Shown in pieces: positions 25,016-33,201 of a stretch of DNA of 64,000 nucleotides. Numbering within the stretch: position 1 is the stretch's first letter; each line of letters begins with the position of its first letter. This DNA comes from an uncultured Acidobacteriota bacterium. Lineage in GTDB: Bacteria; Acidobacteriota; Terriglobia; Terriglobales; Acidobacteriaceae. The notes under the pieces were generated by a model. That model did not search any database, was not told where the DNA came from, and saw only the letters and a list, made by a program, of their open reading frames with translations. The DNA lies in the NCBI GenBank assembly GCA_903832055.1, contig CAILAC010000017.1, forward strand, positions 124,001-188,000. Reading direction: 5' to 3'. The translations under genes were made by a program, and so were the position numbers.

Positions 25016-25521
25016 GCCCGTAGCTTGCGGGCAGCCCACCCAAGCTCTTGCTTTTCCCCTCCCAACCATCCCTCTGGGTGCCCTACCCTACCCTGCTGTT
25101 GGGTAGGGTTCGGGGCGCAGCCGGCGTGGCCTGCGCCGACGACGGCGACGTCGAATTGCTCAGTAAAGCTCATTGCTTTTTATTCTACGGATTTGCCGGT
25201 TTTTGCGCTGAAGCTTGCTTTGAGATACAGGAAAATCGCGTCCACTCCAAAGTCGCGAAAAGGGCGTTCAATCCGAAAAGGGGGGGGTGGGGTGTTTTTG
25301 CGATAAATTCACCGTAAACCACTTTTAATGAATGGCTTACGAGGTGGTTACCAGGCGAATTTTGTGCGTTTTTTGTCGTCTTTTCTGAGCTCGACAGGTA
25401 CACGGGCGGTGGAAGCGGGGTGTAAAAGAGATGGGTTTGACCCACCTTTTTCAGTGTATGCCGGGGGTGCGTAATTATCGGCAAATGAGTTGCCTGAGCC
25501 AAAGAAGCTACGCTTCGACAT

Positions 25522-25770
25522 TTACTTCCATGCGCCCAGGAATTGCCGCACCAGCACCAATTGGCCCACGTGATAGGCGTTGTGGTCGGCGATGAGCAGG
25601 GCCTCGCGCAAAATGGTCTGGCCGGAGCCGTGCGGGATGGGGGCGAAGAGGTCTGTTGATTCGTGCATGACCAGGGCGCACATCTCCTTCAGGTCCTGGC
25701 GGCAGGCGGTGAGGCTGTCTTCCCAAGCGGCTTCACTGGGGGGAGCGGTTGGGCGGGTGGCGAAGGTCTG
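25522..25770 (-). pseudogene. 3' remnant of a DinB-family gene
   Basis: On the minus strand a frame reads [40 protein letters not shown], then [20 protein letters not shown] before a TAA at 25522-25524. The HNAYHVGQL segment is the classical DinB C-terminal metal-binding helix. Upstream the frame stays open but no ATG, GTG or TTG start is followed by the expected N-terminal DinB helix, and sequence similarity stops near 25770. About half of a normal 150-170 residue protein is left. This reading is absent from the ORF track because no start codon exists. Confidence 0.65.
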
Positions 25771-26084
25771 AAAAGTAACTACACAGGGTGCCCCACATCT
25801 ATCGGCATCCAGACCAACCCAGCCGACCCTCCCCGCAGCCAGTGGAACATCACAAAAATATGATGGGCAGAATCCGTCGGTCGCCGATGCACAAAACTAC
25901 TGAATTCCCCGCAAACTCAACCCCAACAAACAAAACCACTTCCAACAAATCCGCTTGACAATTTTCGCGGCTCCACCACACCCCAAATTGTTCCACACGT
26001 AACAATCGCGAAGCGCACAGCGCCCTCCAACCACACATGGCCCATCCTTGCTTTCGTCCTCAACCCGCTCGGCGCGGGGCGAAG

Positions 26085-26115
26085 TTGTCCGTTTTCCCTT
26101 GCCGGGAGCTATAAT
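26085..26115 (+). promoter_or_regulatory. Promoter of the DUF5995 gene, predicted leaderless
   Basis: TTGTCC (26085-26090) and a perfect TATAAT (26110-26115) are 19 nt apart. TATAAT ends 8 nt before the ATG at 26124, so initiation at the usual distance would give a transcript starting at or just before the start codon. Confidence 0.6.
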
Positions 26116-26123
26116 CGGCGGCG

Positions 26124-26846
26124 ATGTTCCCATACGACGCACAACTGCTCGCTGTGCTTTTAACGCCGCCCGCAACGGTTGCCGACGTACTCGCAACCAT
26201 GCAGTCAATTGACGCGCTCACTGCGGATGGCGACGGGCTGAAGTGGTTCAACTGGCTCTACATGCAGGTCACCGAGCAGGTTGAGACGCAGGTCAGCTCT
26301 GAGGGATTGGCCAGCTCTGCCTTCCTGGCCGAGTTGGACGTGCAGTTTGCCCAGCTCTACTTCAATGCGCTGAAGAGTTTCCTCTCCGACGGCCAACTGC
26401 CGGAGTGCTGGAGGATTTTGTTTGCGCGCCGCAATCAGGCTGCGCTGGCGCGGATTCAATGTGCGCTGGCAGGGATCAACGCGCACATCAACCATGACTT
26501 GCCGGAAGCGATTGTGGCAACCTGCCGGATGCAGGGCTTCGCGCCCAAACACGGCGCATCGGCCTACGCTGACTACACTTCGCTGAACAGTACGCTCGAC
26601 GGCCTGATTGAAGAAGCCAAGCAGACCCTGCATGTGCGCCTGCTGGGAGACGTGCTGCCGGCCGCCGCTCATCTGGAGGACGCGCTGGCCGCGTGGAGCG
26701 TAAGCGCGGCGCGCGAAGCAGCCTGGAACAATGCCGAACTGCTGTGGCATCTGCGCGGCGAGGCGCTGCTCTCCACAGCTTTCCTCGACACCCTGGATGG
26801 CCTCACCAGCGTCGTCGGCCAGGGATTGCTGATTCCCATTTTGTGA
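26124..26846 (+). CDS. DUF5995-like protein
   Basis: 240 aa, soluble and helical. It contains DGLKWFNWLYMQVTEQVE, AELDVQFAQLYFNAL, CALAGINAHINHDLPEAI and YTSLNSTLDGLIEEAK, in the order seen in DUF5995: a Trp-rich helix, an LDxxFA helix and the GINAHINHDL motif. The His/Asn cluster suggests a metal or catalytic site, but no function is established. It lies between the disturbed segment and tldE, 67 nt upstream of the latter, and has its own near-perfect promoter. Confidence 0.7.
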   Translation: MFPYDAQLLAVLLTPPATVADVLATMQSIDALTADGDGLKWFNWLYMQVTEQVETQVSSEGLASSAFLAELDVQFAQLYFNALKSFLSDGQLPECWRILFARRNQAALARIQCALAGINAHINHDLPEAIVATCRMQGFAPKHGASAYADYTSLNSTLDGLIEEAKQTLHVRLLGDVLPAAAHLEDALAAWSVSAAREAAWNNAELLWHLRGEALLSTAFLDTLDGLTSVVGQGLLIPIL

Positions 26847-26913
26847 GGTGCCGTGCCTTCCGCTTTTATGCGGACCAAGGCTAAAAGCACGCTGAATTTG
26901 ATAGCTTCAATCT

Positions 26914-28320
26914 ATGGCTGACGTTTCTGCATCACCGACTTTTGAAACCACTTCATCCCTCAACCTGCGTTCTCTGGCGGCGGAAGTCGTCGAGCGTGCT
27001 GTCAAGGCTGGAGCCACCGACGCGGAAGTCGTGGTGCGCGAGGGCGACGAGTTTTCAGTTTCAGTGCGCATGGGCCAGGTGGAAACCTTGCAGGAGTCAG
27101 GCTCGCGCGGGCTGGGACTGCGCGTGCTGGTGGGGCAGCGGTCGGCCTCTTCCTCAACCAGCGACCTGACGCCGGACGGCATAGCGCAGGTGGTTGCAAG
27201 CGCGCTGGCGTTGGCCCAGGTTACGGAAGAAGACGCGTTTGCGGGGTTGCCAGACGCTGCCGACATGGGGCAGTTGCCGGGCGATCTGCACCTTTACTTT
27301 GACGATGTCTATTCGCTTCCCCCGGCTGAGCGCATTGATCGCGCCCGCCGCGCCGAGGCTGCTGCACTGGCCGCTGACCCGCGCATCACCAATTCGCAGG
27401 GCGGGGACTTTGACGCGGCAACCGGGCGCAAGGTATTTGCCAACTCGCGGGGATTTATCGGCGAATACCAGACGAGCTACTGCGGCATTTCAGCCGCTCC
27501 GCTGGCGATGGACGCGAACGGCGCCATGCAGCGGGATTTCTGGTCATCGAGCGCGCGCCGCATTGCCGACCTCGAATCACCGGAGTCGATTGGCCAGGAG
27601 GCGGCCAGGCGCGCCCTGCGCCGCCTCGGAGCCCGCCGCGTGCCGACGCAGCAGGTGCCAATCGTCTTTGCCCCTGAGGTCGCGAGGTCGCTGCTCGGAC
27701 ACTTGTTTGAAGCGGCTTCGGGAGACTCCATCTGGCGCTCGGCGTCTTTTCTGGTGGGGGAACTGGGCAAGACTATCGCCGCCCCTGGCGTCACGCTGGT
27801 CGATGATCACACCATGATTCTGCCCAACGGCGTGGGCGGCTTTGGCACCTCAGCCTTTGATGGCGAGGGCTTGCCATGCCGCCGCACCGTGGTTGTTCAA
27901 GACGGAGTGCTTGAGACTTACCTGCTCAACACCTATGCGGCGCGCAAGCTCAACATGCGCTCGACGGGCAACGCTTCGCGCGGATTGGCGGGAGCGCCCG
28001 GCATTGGCGCTGGCAACCTGTACCTGCTACCGGGAAAGCAAACGCCCGAGGAGCTGATTGCGGCGATTCCGGCGGGATTTTATGTGACCAGCCTGATGGG
28101 TTTTGGCGCCAACATGGTCACCGGCGACTATTCGCGCGGCGCTTCTGGATTGTGGATAGAAAACGGCGAGCTTACCTTTGCGGTGGAAGAGGTGACGATC
28201 GCCGGCAACCTGCGCGACATGTTCAAAAACATCACCGCCATCGCCAATGACCTGGTCTTTCGCGGGTCAGTGACTGCGCCGACTCTGCGCGTGGACGGCA
28301 TGACGGTCGCAGGCGCGTAG
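26914..28320 (+). CDS. pmbA: TldE/PmbA family peptidase partner
   Basis: 468 aa. It starts with a LRSLAAEVVERAVKAGATDAEVVV domain and has SRGLGLRVLVGQRSASSSTSD, then a central domain that lacks the HExxxH motif, as expected for the non-catalytic TldE subunit. LPNGVGGFGTSAFDGEGLPC, STGNASRGLAGAPGIG and the ending DLVFRGSVTAPTLRVDGMTVAG are PmbA marks. It pairs with TldD as a heterodimeric protease that processes peptides and, in E. coli, microcin B17 and the CcdA antitoxin. It is separated from tldD by the small zinc-ribbon gene, the disturbed segment and DUF5995. Confidence 0.93.
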   Translation: MADVSASPTFETTSSLNLRSLAAEVVERAVKAGATDAEVVVREGDEFSVSVRMGQVETLQESGSRGLGLRVLVGQRSASSSTSDLTPDGIAQVVASALALAQVTEEDAFAGLPDAADMGQLPGDLHLYFDDVYSLPPAERIDRARRAEAAALAADPRITNSQGGDFDAATGRKVFANSRGFIGEYQTSYCGISAAPLAMDANGAMQRDFWSSSARRIADLESPESIGQEAARRALRRLGARRVPTQQVPIVFAPEVARSLLGHLFEAASGDSIWRSASFLVGELGKTIAAPGVTLVDDHTMILPNGVGGFGTSAFDGEGLPCRRTVVVQDGVLETYLLNTYAARKLNMRSTGNASRGLAGAPGIGAGNLYLLPGKQTPEELIAAIPAGFYVTSLMGFGANMVTGDYSRGASGLWIENGELTFAVEEVTIAGNLRDMFKNITAIANDLVFRGSVTAPTLRVDGMTVAGA

Positions 28321-28330
28321 AATCCTGGTG

Positions 28331-29632
28331 ATGCTGAACGAGAGCCAGCTATTCGACCCGCTTGACGCTGAGGCAGCGCTGCGGCGGCTGCCTTCGCGGC
28401 CTGCGGTGTTTGCGCTCTATGGAGAAAACGAGGCGGCCGAACCGTACATTGGCGTCACGCCAGACCTGCGCCGCCGCCTTGAACGCCTGCTGCGCCCGGC
28501 CAAGGGACAGACCAAGCGGCTGCAACTGGTCTCTCGCGTGCGCCGCATTGCGTGGCAGGCTACGGGCTCAGAGTTTGAATCGCTGCTGGTGCAGTTTGCG
28601 CTGCTGGAGGCGCATTACGGAGCGAAAGCTCTGGAGCGGATGAAGCTGCGGTCTTCGTCTTTTGTTCGCTTTCATGGCAGCAATCAGTTCCCTCGTCTCA
28701 CGGTGACCAACCGGCCCAGCCTGAAAGAGAGCCAGTGGGCTTTCGGGCCATTCCCTTCGCGCGCTGCCGCTGAGCGCTATGAGGAGGAGATGCTCAAGCT
28801 CTTTTTGCTGCGGCGCTGCGAAGAGAATCTTGCACCCCATCCCGGCCATCCCGGCTGCGTCTACTCTGAGATGAAGATGTGCCTGGCCCCCTGCTACCAG
28901 GGCTGCAGCGATGCGCGATACGCCGACGAGGCTGAGGCGGTGCGCAGCTTTTTGGCGACGCGGGGCGAGAGCAGGCTGGCGCAGATTCGCACTGAGCGCG
29001 ACGCGGCCTCTGAGCAGTTGGAGTTTGAAGCGGCGGCGGCGCTTCACGCGCAGTTTCAAAAGGTCGAGGCGGTGCGGGCGCTGGCTCCGGAGCTGGTGCG
29101 CCCACTCAGCGAACTGCGCGCCTGCCTGCTGCAGGCCTCGGCCCATCCCGACGAGGTTGCGGTCTTTGTGTATCAGGATGGCCGGTGGCGGGGTCCGGCG
29201 GCGTTTAGCACGCTGGGGATGCGAATACAGAACGAGCAGGGCGGGTCGAGTTCCCTGTTTGCGCAGCCGATGGCGATCCAGCCCGTTCCCGAAGCCGAGA
29301 GCGCACCAGAGGGCGCAGCGCCGGGTAAAGTGGCCCCCCGCCCCAGGGCTGACGTGCTTGAGGCACGGATGGAGGCCGCGCTGGCGACGCTGGCTATACA
29401 TTCCACCGACGCAGCCGCGCTCGGCCCAACCAGCCGCCAGGGGCATCTGGCGCTGCTGACCCGCTGGTACTACCGGCCGCAGCAAAAGCGCGTGGGCGAG
29501 GTTTTCTTTCCGGATGGAGGCGGGCGCTGGCCCATCAAAGCGCTGCTGCGTGGCGTGGGCAGAGTCGCCGGATCGACCATCCAAAGCGGCACCCCCAGCT
29601 CAAAAGCTTTGAAATTTCCCAGCCTCCAATAG
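28331..29632 (+). CDS. UvrC-like protein: GIY-YIG, Cys-rich and UVR regions without the C-terminal nuclease
   Basis: 433 aa; a GTG 3 nt earlier is another possible start. The N-terminal VFALYGENEAAEPYIGVTPD is a divergent GIY-YIG domain (ALY...YIG). The middle has EENLAPHPGHPGCVYSEMKM followed by CLAPCYQGC, the cysteine cluster of UvrC, and EQLEFEAAAALHAQFQKVEA, a UVR motif for binding UvrB. Full UvrC also has an RNase-H-like endonuclease and helix-hairpin-helix domains (about 600 aa); here a shorter, unfamiliar C-terminus replaces them. It resembles Cho-like single-incision nucleases in principle but keeps the UVR region. The start lies 10 nt after the tldE stop. Confidence 0.7.
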   Translation: MLNESQLFDPLDAEAALRRLPSRPAVFALYGENEAAEPYIGVTPDLRRRLERLLRPAKGQTKRLQLVSRVRRIAWQATGSEFESLLVQFALLEAHYGAKALERMKLRSSSFVRFHGSNQFPRLTVTNRPSLKESQWAFGPFPSRAAAERYEEEMLKLFLLRRCEENLAPHPGHPGCVYSEMKMCLAPCYQGCSDARYADEAEAVRSFLATRGESRLAQIRTERDAASEQLEFEAAAALHAQFQKVEAVRALAPELVRPLSELRACLLQASAHPDEVAVFVYQDGRWRGPAAFSTLGMRIQNEQGGSSSLFAQPMAIQPVPEAESAPEGAAPGKVAPRPRADVLEARMEAALATLAIHSTDAAALGPTSRQGHLALLTRWYYRPQQKRVGEVFFPDGGGRWPIKALLRGVGRVAGSTIQSGTPSSKALKFPSLQ

Positions 29633-29658
29633 GGAGCGTTTATGCTACCATTGAGCCG

Positions 29659-29994
29659 ATGATCAGCCTCCGGGAATATCTCGGAAAAGACGGGCGAAGC
29701 TACTTTGGTCGATGGTTCGACAAGCTCAACGCCGAAGCAGCGCGGCGAGTAACAACCGCTCTCTACCGGCTGGCCTTGGGCAATTTTTCGAGCGTCAAAG
29801 GAGTGGGCAGCGGAGTCTTTGAATACCGGATAGATTTCGGACCGGGCTACCGCATCTACTTCGGCAAAGAGGGCGAAGAAATTGTCATCCTGCTCTGCGC
29901 CGGCACCAAGACCCGCCAACAGGACGATATTCAGCTCGCACAGGAGTGTTGGCAGGATTACAAGAAGCAGAAACGGAGCGAACCATGGTATTGA
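29659..29994 (+). CDS. HigB/RelE-type toxin of a type II addiction module
   Basis: 111 aa. It follows the RelE/ParE-superfamily addiction module killer pattern: LREYLGKDGRSYFGRWFDKL, then RVTTALYRLALGNFSSVKGV, GVFEYRIDFGPGYRIYFGKE and IVILLCAGTKTRQQDDIQLA. These toxins cut mRNA at the ribosome or act on gyrase. The last bases overlap the downstream antitoxin start (ATGGTATTGA), so toxin precedes antitoxin as in higBA. It lies at the end of the UvrC-like gene with 26 nt between, possibly in the same transcript. Confidence 0.85.
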   Translation: MISLREYLGKDGRSYFGRWFDKLNAEAARRVTTALYRLALGNFSSVKGVGSGVFEYRIDFGPGYRIYFGKEGEEIVILLCAGTKTRQQDDIQLAQECWQDYKKQKRSEPWY

Positions 29995-30311
29995 CGAGAG
30001 ACTTCAGAGAGACCGTGCAGGCAAGAATCCGCAAAGACCCTGAATTTCGTCGAGGATTGCTCCGCGACGCCATCGAAGCCCTGCTGGCCGACGAGGCAGA
30101 CCTGGGCAAGGAGCTGCTCCGCGACTTCATCAACGCCACCCTTGGCTTTCCCGCCCTTGCTGAAAAAACCAGCATCCACGCCAAGACTCTGCACAAAATG
30201 CTCGGGCCCAAAGGAAATCCCACCGCTGCAAACCTGTTTCGCATCCTGGCCTGCCTGCAAGAGCAGGAGGGAATTCGGCTTCAGGTGCGGGCCGCCCGGG
30301 CTGTCGCGTAG
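29985..30311 (+). CDS. HTH antitoxin of the higBA-type module
   Basis: 108 aa from the ATG at 29985, overlapping the toxin stop by 10 nt. It has a helical N-terminus (TRDFRETVQARIRKDPEFRR, LLRDAIEALLADEADLGKEL) and a C-terminal helix-turn-helix of the Cro/XRE type, LAEKTSIHAKTLHKMLGPKG, then NPTAANLFRILACL. It would bind the toxin and repress the operon. The ORF-track start (29946) is 39 nt earlier and lies within the toxin gene. The gene ends one base before the GH27 remnant. Confidence 0.8.
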   Translation: MVLTRDFRETVQARIRKDPEFRRGLLRDAIEALLADEADLGKELLRDFINATLGFPALAEKTSIHAKTLHKMLGPKGNPTAANLFRILACLQEQEGIRLQVRAARAVA

Positions 30312-30312
30312 G

Positions 30313-30442
30313 CTACTCGCTCACAATCAGCAGCGTGGCGCCATGCTTGGGCAGGGTTTCCTTATAGACTCCGGCGCGGTGGCCGAGGTCCCTTTGCTTC
30401 CAGACATCGCGCACGTTGCCGCCCCTCTTGAAGCCGGTCTGG
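30313..30442 (-). pseudogene. Duplicated 3' tail of a GH27 alpha-galactosidase gene
   Basis: The minus strand encodes GFKRGGNVRDVWKQRDLGHR, then AGVYKETLPKHGATLLIVSE and a stop. This is nearly the same as the end of the intact GH27 gene at 31142 (GFKSGGNIRDVWKQKDLGHR...). DNA similarity extends over about 130 bp and ends near 30442; nothing upstream belongs to a GH27 enzyme. It is a relic of a second copy or of a duplication that left only the tail. Confidence 0.8.
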
Positions 30443-30526
30443 CCGCGTCACCGCCGGTAGCCCACGATCAGCACCTTGCAATGATGCCGTGAAATGCTTT
30501 TGGACCGACCGTCCGCAGAAGAATGG

Positions 30527-31132
30527 CTAAAGCCGTGTCTGTCCCGACTGCCAAAGCAGCTTCTTCGCGCGATTTCTCTTGAGTTCGACGATGAGCACGA
30601 CAATCACAACTCCGCCAAAGCCCCCGAAGAGGGATGCAAGTGATGCGATCACCGTTTGAAAAATGCGCTCGCTGACGCCGGAACCGACCGCGACAACAAC
30701 TTCTGGTCCCTTAACGTTTTTTTCGTAGCCGCAAGCGAAGAGGTATTGACCACTTTGCTGAATGGAGAACTCGAGAACAGAATGGCCTGATCTTCCTTCG
30801 AGATTGTAAGAGGTGCTGGTGCCGGCATTCTTGATTGCGATGGAAGAGTCATTCTGAACGGAGTTGACTCGACAGGTCAGCCCACCGACTGACTGCGTCG
30901 TAGAGTAGACCTTGCCATCCACCACAGATTGCTCTTCCAGGAACACCGAATATCGTCCCTGCTGAAGGCTCAGTTCCTTGCTTCCGGGAACCACAATTTG
31001 CGTGAGGGAATCAGTGATGTGCGTGAGTCCATGAAAAAGCGTGTAAGCAAAAAGCCCCCCTCCAATCAAGGCAAAGGGTAGTCCCCAAAGACAAGTCCAG
31101 CGGCTAGGTCGTATTCGTATCGACTGATCCAT
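30527..31132 (-). CDS. Two-pass membrane protein with extracytoplasmic domain, function unknown
   Basis: 201 aa. One hydrophobic segment near the N-terminus (LWGLPFALIGGGLFAYTLF) and one near the C-terminus (VIASLASLFGGFGGVVIVVLIV) flank about 120 residues rich in Ser, Val and Gln with beta character, including SGQYLFACGYEK. Topology suggests an external domain and short cytoplasmic ends, the last being basic (KRNRAKKLLW). No family is recognised. It lies 9 nt upstream of the GH27 stop on the same strand, that is, downstream of GH27, and is bracketed by the duplicated GH27 tails. Confidence 0.6.
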   Translation of the reverse strand: MDQSIRIRPSRWTCLWGLPFALIGGGLFAYTLFHGLTHITDSLTQIVVPGSKELSLQQGRYSVFLEEQSVVDGKVYSTTQSVGGLTCRVNSVQNDSSIAIKNAGTSTSYNLEGRSGHSVLEFSIQQSGQYLFACGYEKNVKGPEVVVAVGSGVSERIFQTVIASLASLFGGFGGVVIVVLIVELKRNRAKKLLWQSGQTRL

Positions 31133-31141
31133 TTCTTGTGA

Positions 31142-32347
31142 CTACCTTCCCACAATCAGCAACGAAGCCCCATGCTTGGGAAGAGTCTCCTTATAGACTC
31201 CGGTGCGATGGCCAAGGTCCTTCTGCTTCCAGACATCGCGGATGTTGCCGCCGCTCTTGAAGCCTATTTCGGCGAGATCGACCGAAACATCGCGCAGAGA
31301 CCAACTGCGGTTAAAGAGGCCGACGGCGACGCGGCCACCGCTGAGGGGCTTGGTCCAGACCTCGAGGTCGCCGCTCTCGTAGAGACGGTCGCCCTGCCTG
31401 CCGAGTGAATCCTGGTCGATGGCAATCGCTTCCTTGTTCATCAGCAGGCTCTTGTCTTCGTCAGTCATCTTGCTCAGGTCGTTGCCGGCCAGCAGCGGCG
31501 AAGCGAGCAGGACCCACAGGCTCATGTGGGTGCGGTATTCGTCGGCGGTCATCTTGCCGTTGCCGACTTCGAGCATGTCGGGGTCGTTCCAGTGGCCGGG
31601 CCCGGCAAACTTGCTCAGCCCCGCCTGGCTGAAGCCAATGGCTATCATCCGCCCGTAGGAGTCATCGATGTCGTCGGTCGTGCGCCACATCGAAGCGCCG
31701 ACCTCTGGCCCCCACTTCCACGGCTGGTCCACTCCGTACTGGCAGAGGCTGTAGACGATTGCGCGGCCGGTCTGCTTTGAAGCTGCCTTGAGCGCGTCGC
31801 CCATTTTGCGGTAGGCGGCGATCATCAGGTTCTTTTTGGCGTCGGGATCGTTGGGATGATCGGCCTTGGCCTGGAGCAGGTTGTCTTCAAAGGAGCAGAG
31901 ATCGTATTTGAGAAAGTCCACGCCCCAGGCGGCATACATCTGCGCGTCCTGCGCTTCGTGGCCGAGGCTGCCCTCGTAGCCGCCGCAGGTCTTGGCGCCG
32001 GGCGAGGAGTAGATGCCGAATTTGAGGCCCTTGGAGTGGATGTAGTCTCCGAGCGCCTTCATGTCAGGGAAGCGGTCGTTGGTGTGGAGCAGGCCCTGGG
32101 CGTCGCGCTTGCCCTGCCAGGTGTCATCGACATTGACGTAGACGTAGCCGGCGTCGCGCATGCCGGTGGAGACGAGCATGTCGGCTGCGGAACGCACGTC
32201 GGCGTCGGTGACGTGCTCGGCAAAGTGGTTCCAACTGTTCCAGCCCATGGGCGGGGTCATTGCGACGGCAGCGGCGGGGTTTCCCTGGGCGAAGGATGGA
32301 ACGGCAAGAAAAAGCAGAGTGGAGAACAGGGCGGCGGGTACGCGCAT
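31142..32347 (-). CDS. Alpha-galactosidase, glycoside hydrolase family 27
   Basis: 401 aa from the ATG at 32347, which gives a signal peptide (LFSTLLFLAVPSFAQG); the ORF-track start adds 48 non-conserved residues. TPPMGWNSWNHF begins the catalytic barrel, and VNVDDTWQGKRDAQG and KFGIYSSPGAKTCGGYEGSL follow. The nucleophile is the Asp of FLKYDLC (D149), and the acid/base is the Asp before Ile in RTTDDIDD (D226). The C-terminal antiparallel beta domain (VAVGLFNRSWSLRDVSV) is complete. The enzyme removes terminal alpha-galactose from oligosaccharides such as raffinose or galactomannan, in the periplasm or outside. It is divergent from rpe. Confidence 0.93.
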   Translation of the reverse strand: MRVPAALFSTLLFLAVPSFAQGNPAAAVAMTPPMGWNSWNHFAEHVTDADVRSAADMLVSTGMRDAGYVYVNVDDTWQGKRDAQGLLHTNDRFPDMKALGDYIHSKGLKFGIYSSPGAKTCGGYEGSLGHEAQDAQMYAAWGVDFLKYDLCSFEDNLLQAKADHPNDPDAKKNLMIAAYRKMGDALKAASKQTGRAIVYSLCQYGVDQPWKWGPEVGASMWRTTDDIDDSYGRMIAIGFSQAGLSKFAGPGHWNDPDMLEVGNGKMTADEYRTHMSLWVLLASPLLAGNDLSKMTDEDKSLLMNKEAIAIDQDSLGRQGDRLYESGDLEVWTKPLSGGRVAVGLFNRSWSLRDVSVDLAEIGFKSGGNIRDVWKQKDLGHRTGVYKETLPKHGASLLIVGR

Positions 32348-32509
32348 GGGCAGAGGCACCTCGGAAATTTGCAAGCAGGACGCGACCCAGCATAGCGCGG
32401 CTGACCTGCGGGCGTCGATTCTCTGGCGTGACGCAGCAGGCTTATCCTTGTGGCTGGTACACTTGAGGCTTCCGGAAGCATCGCAGGGCACCGCTCAAAG
32501 GCACATATT

Positions 32510-33184
32510 ATGGTTGAATTGCTCCCATCCATTCTCTCGGCAGATTTTGCCAACCTGGCGCGCGACGTTGCGGCTGCCGAGCGCGGCGGCGGCACGGTGA
32601 TCCATGTTGACGTGATGGACGGCCATTTTGTGCCGAACATTACCCTGGGCCCGCCGGTGGTCAAGAGCCTGCGCAAGGTGACCAGCCTGCCGCTGGACTG
32701 CCATTTGATGATTCAAAATCCCAATGACTACATCCCTGCCTTTGCGGACGCGGGGGCGGATTGGGTCAGTGTTCACTATGAGGCCTGCCCGCATCTGCAC
32801 CGCACGCTTGAGCTGATTCAAAGCCATGGCATGAAGGCCGGTGTGGTCCTGAACCCGGCGACGCGCGTGAATTTCATCCGCGACATACTGCCGATGCTGC
32901 ATCATGTGCTGATCATGAGCGTCAATCCGGGCTTTGGCGGGCAGAAATTTATCCCTTTCTCGCTTGAAAAGATTGGACAGCTCGTTACGCTCCGCAAGGA
33001 ACTGGGGCTGGCATTTAGAATTGAAGTGGATGGCGGCGTGGCTCACGATACCATTGCTCAGGTCGTCAAAGCAGGAGCAGACCTGCTGGTAGCAGGTAAC
33101 GCAGTCTTTGGCGGCGGCAGCGCCGAGGTCAACGCGCGAGAATTACTGGCCGCAGCCAGACAAGCAGCAGGCGAAGCGGCCTGA
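32510..33184 (+). CDS. rpe: Ribulose-phosphate 3-epimerase
   Basis: 224 aa from the ATG at 32510, a typical length; the ORF-track start adds 20 residues that lie in the divergent promoter region. LLPSILSADFANLARDV, VIHVDVMDGHFVPNITLGP, LDCHLMIQNPNDYI, HHVLIMSVNPGFGGQKFIP and EVDGGVAHDTI are the expected metal-binding and phosphate-binding motifs of the TIM barrel. It interconverts ribulose-5-phosphate and xylulose-5-phosphate in the pentose phosphate pathway. bamD follows after 17 nt, so the two are likely co-transcribed although unrelated in function. Confidence 0.95.
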   Translation: MVELLPSILSADFANLARDVAAAERGGGTVIHVDVMDGHFVPNITLGPPVVKSLRKVTSLPLDCHLMIQNPNDYIPAFADAGADWVSVHYEACPHLHRTLELIQSHGMKAGVVLNPATRVNFIRDILPMLHHVLIMSVNPGFGGQKFIPFSLEKIGQLVTLRKELGLAFRIEVDGGVAHDTIAQVVKAGADLLVAGNAVFGGGSAEVNARELLAAARQAAGEAA

Positions 33185-33201
33185 AACACAATCGAGGTGG
33201 T

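Larger units (their letters stand above)
25016..26123. other. Disturbed 1.1-kb segment between tldD and tldE blocks
   Basis: No intact gene is supported. It holds an ACCCTACCC/GGGTAGGGT hairpin (25085-25109), a run of seven or more Gs (25268-25285), a GGGTTTGACCC-type hairpin with T-run (25434-25451), a DinB 3' remnant (25522-25770) and an AT-rich stretch (25850-26020) unlike its neighbours, then the DUF5995 promoter. The mix of remnant and compositional shift suggests past insertion or deletion. Confidence 0.55.

Noticed and set aside
25185-25502. 105-aa minus-strand ORF between tldD and DUF5995
   Set aside because: No motif or start signal; it overlaps poly-G and hairpins in a non-coding stretch.
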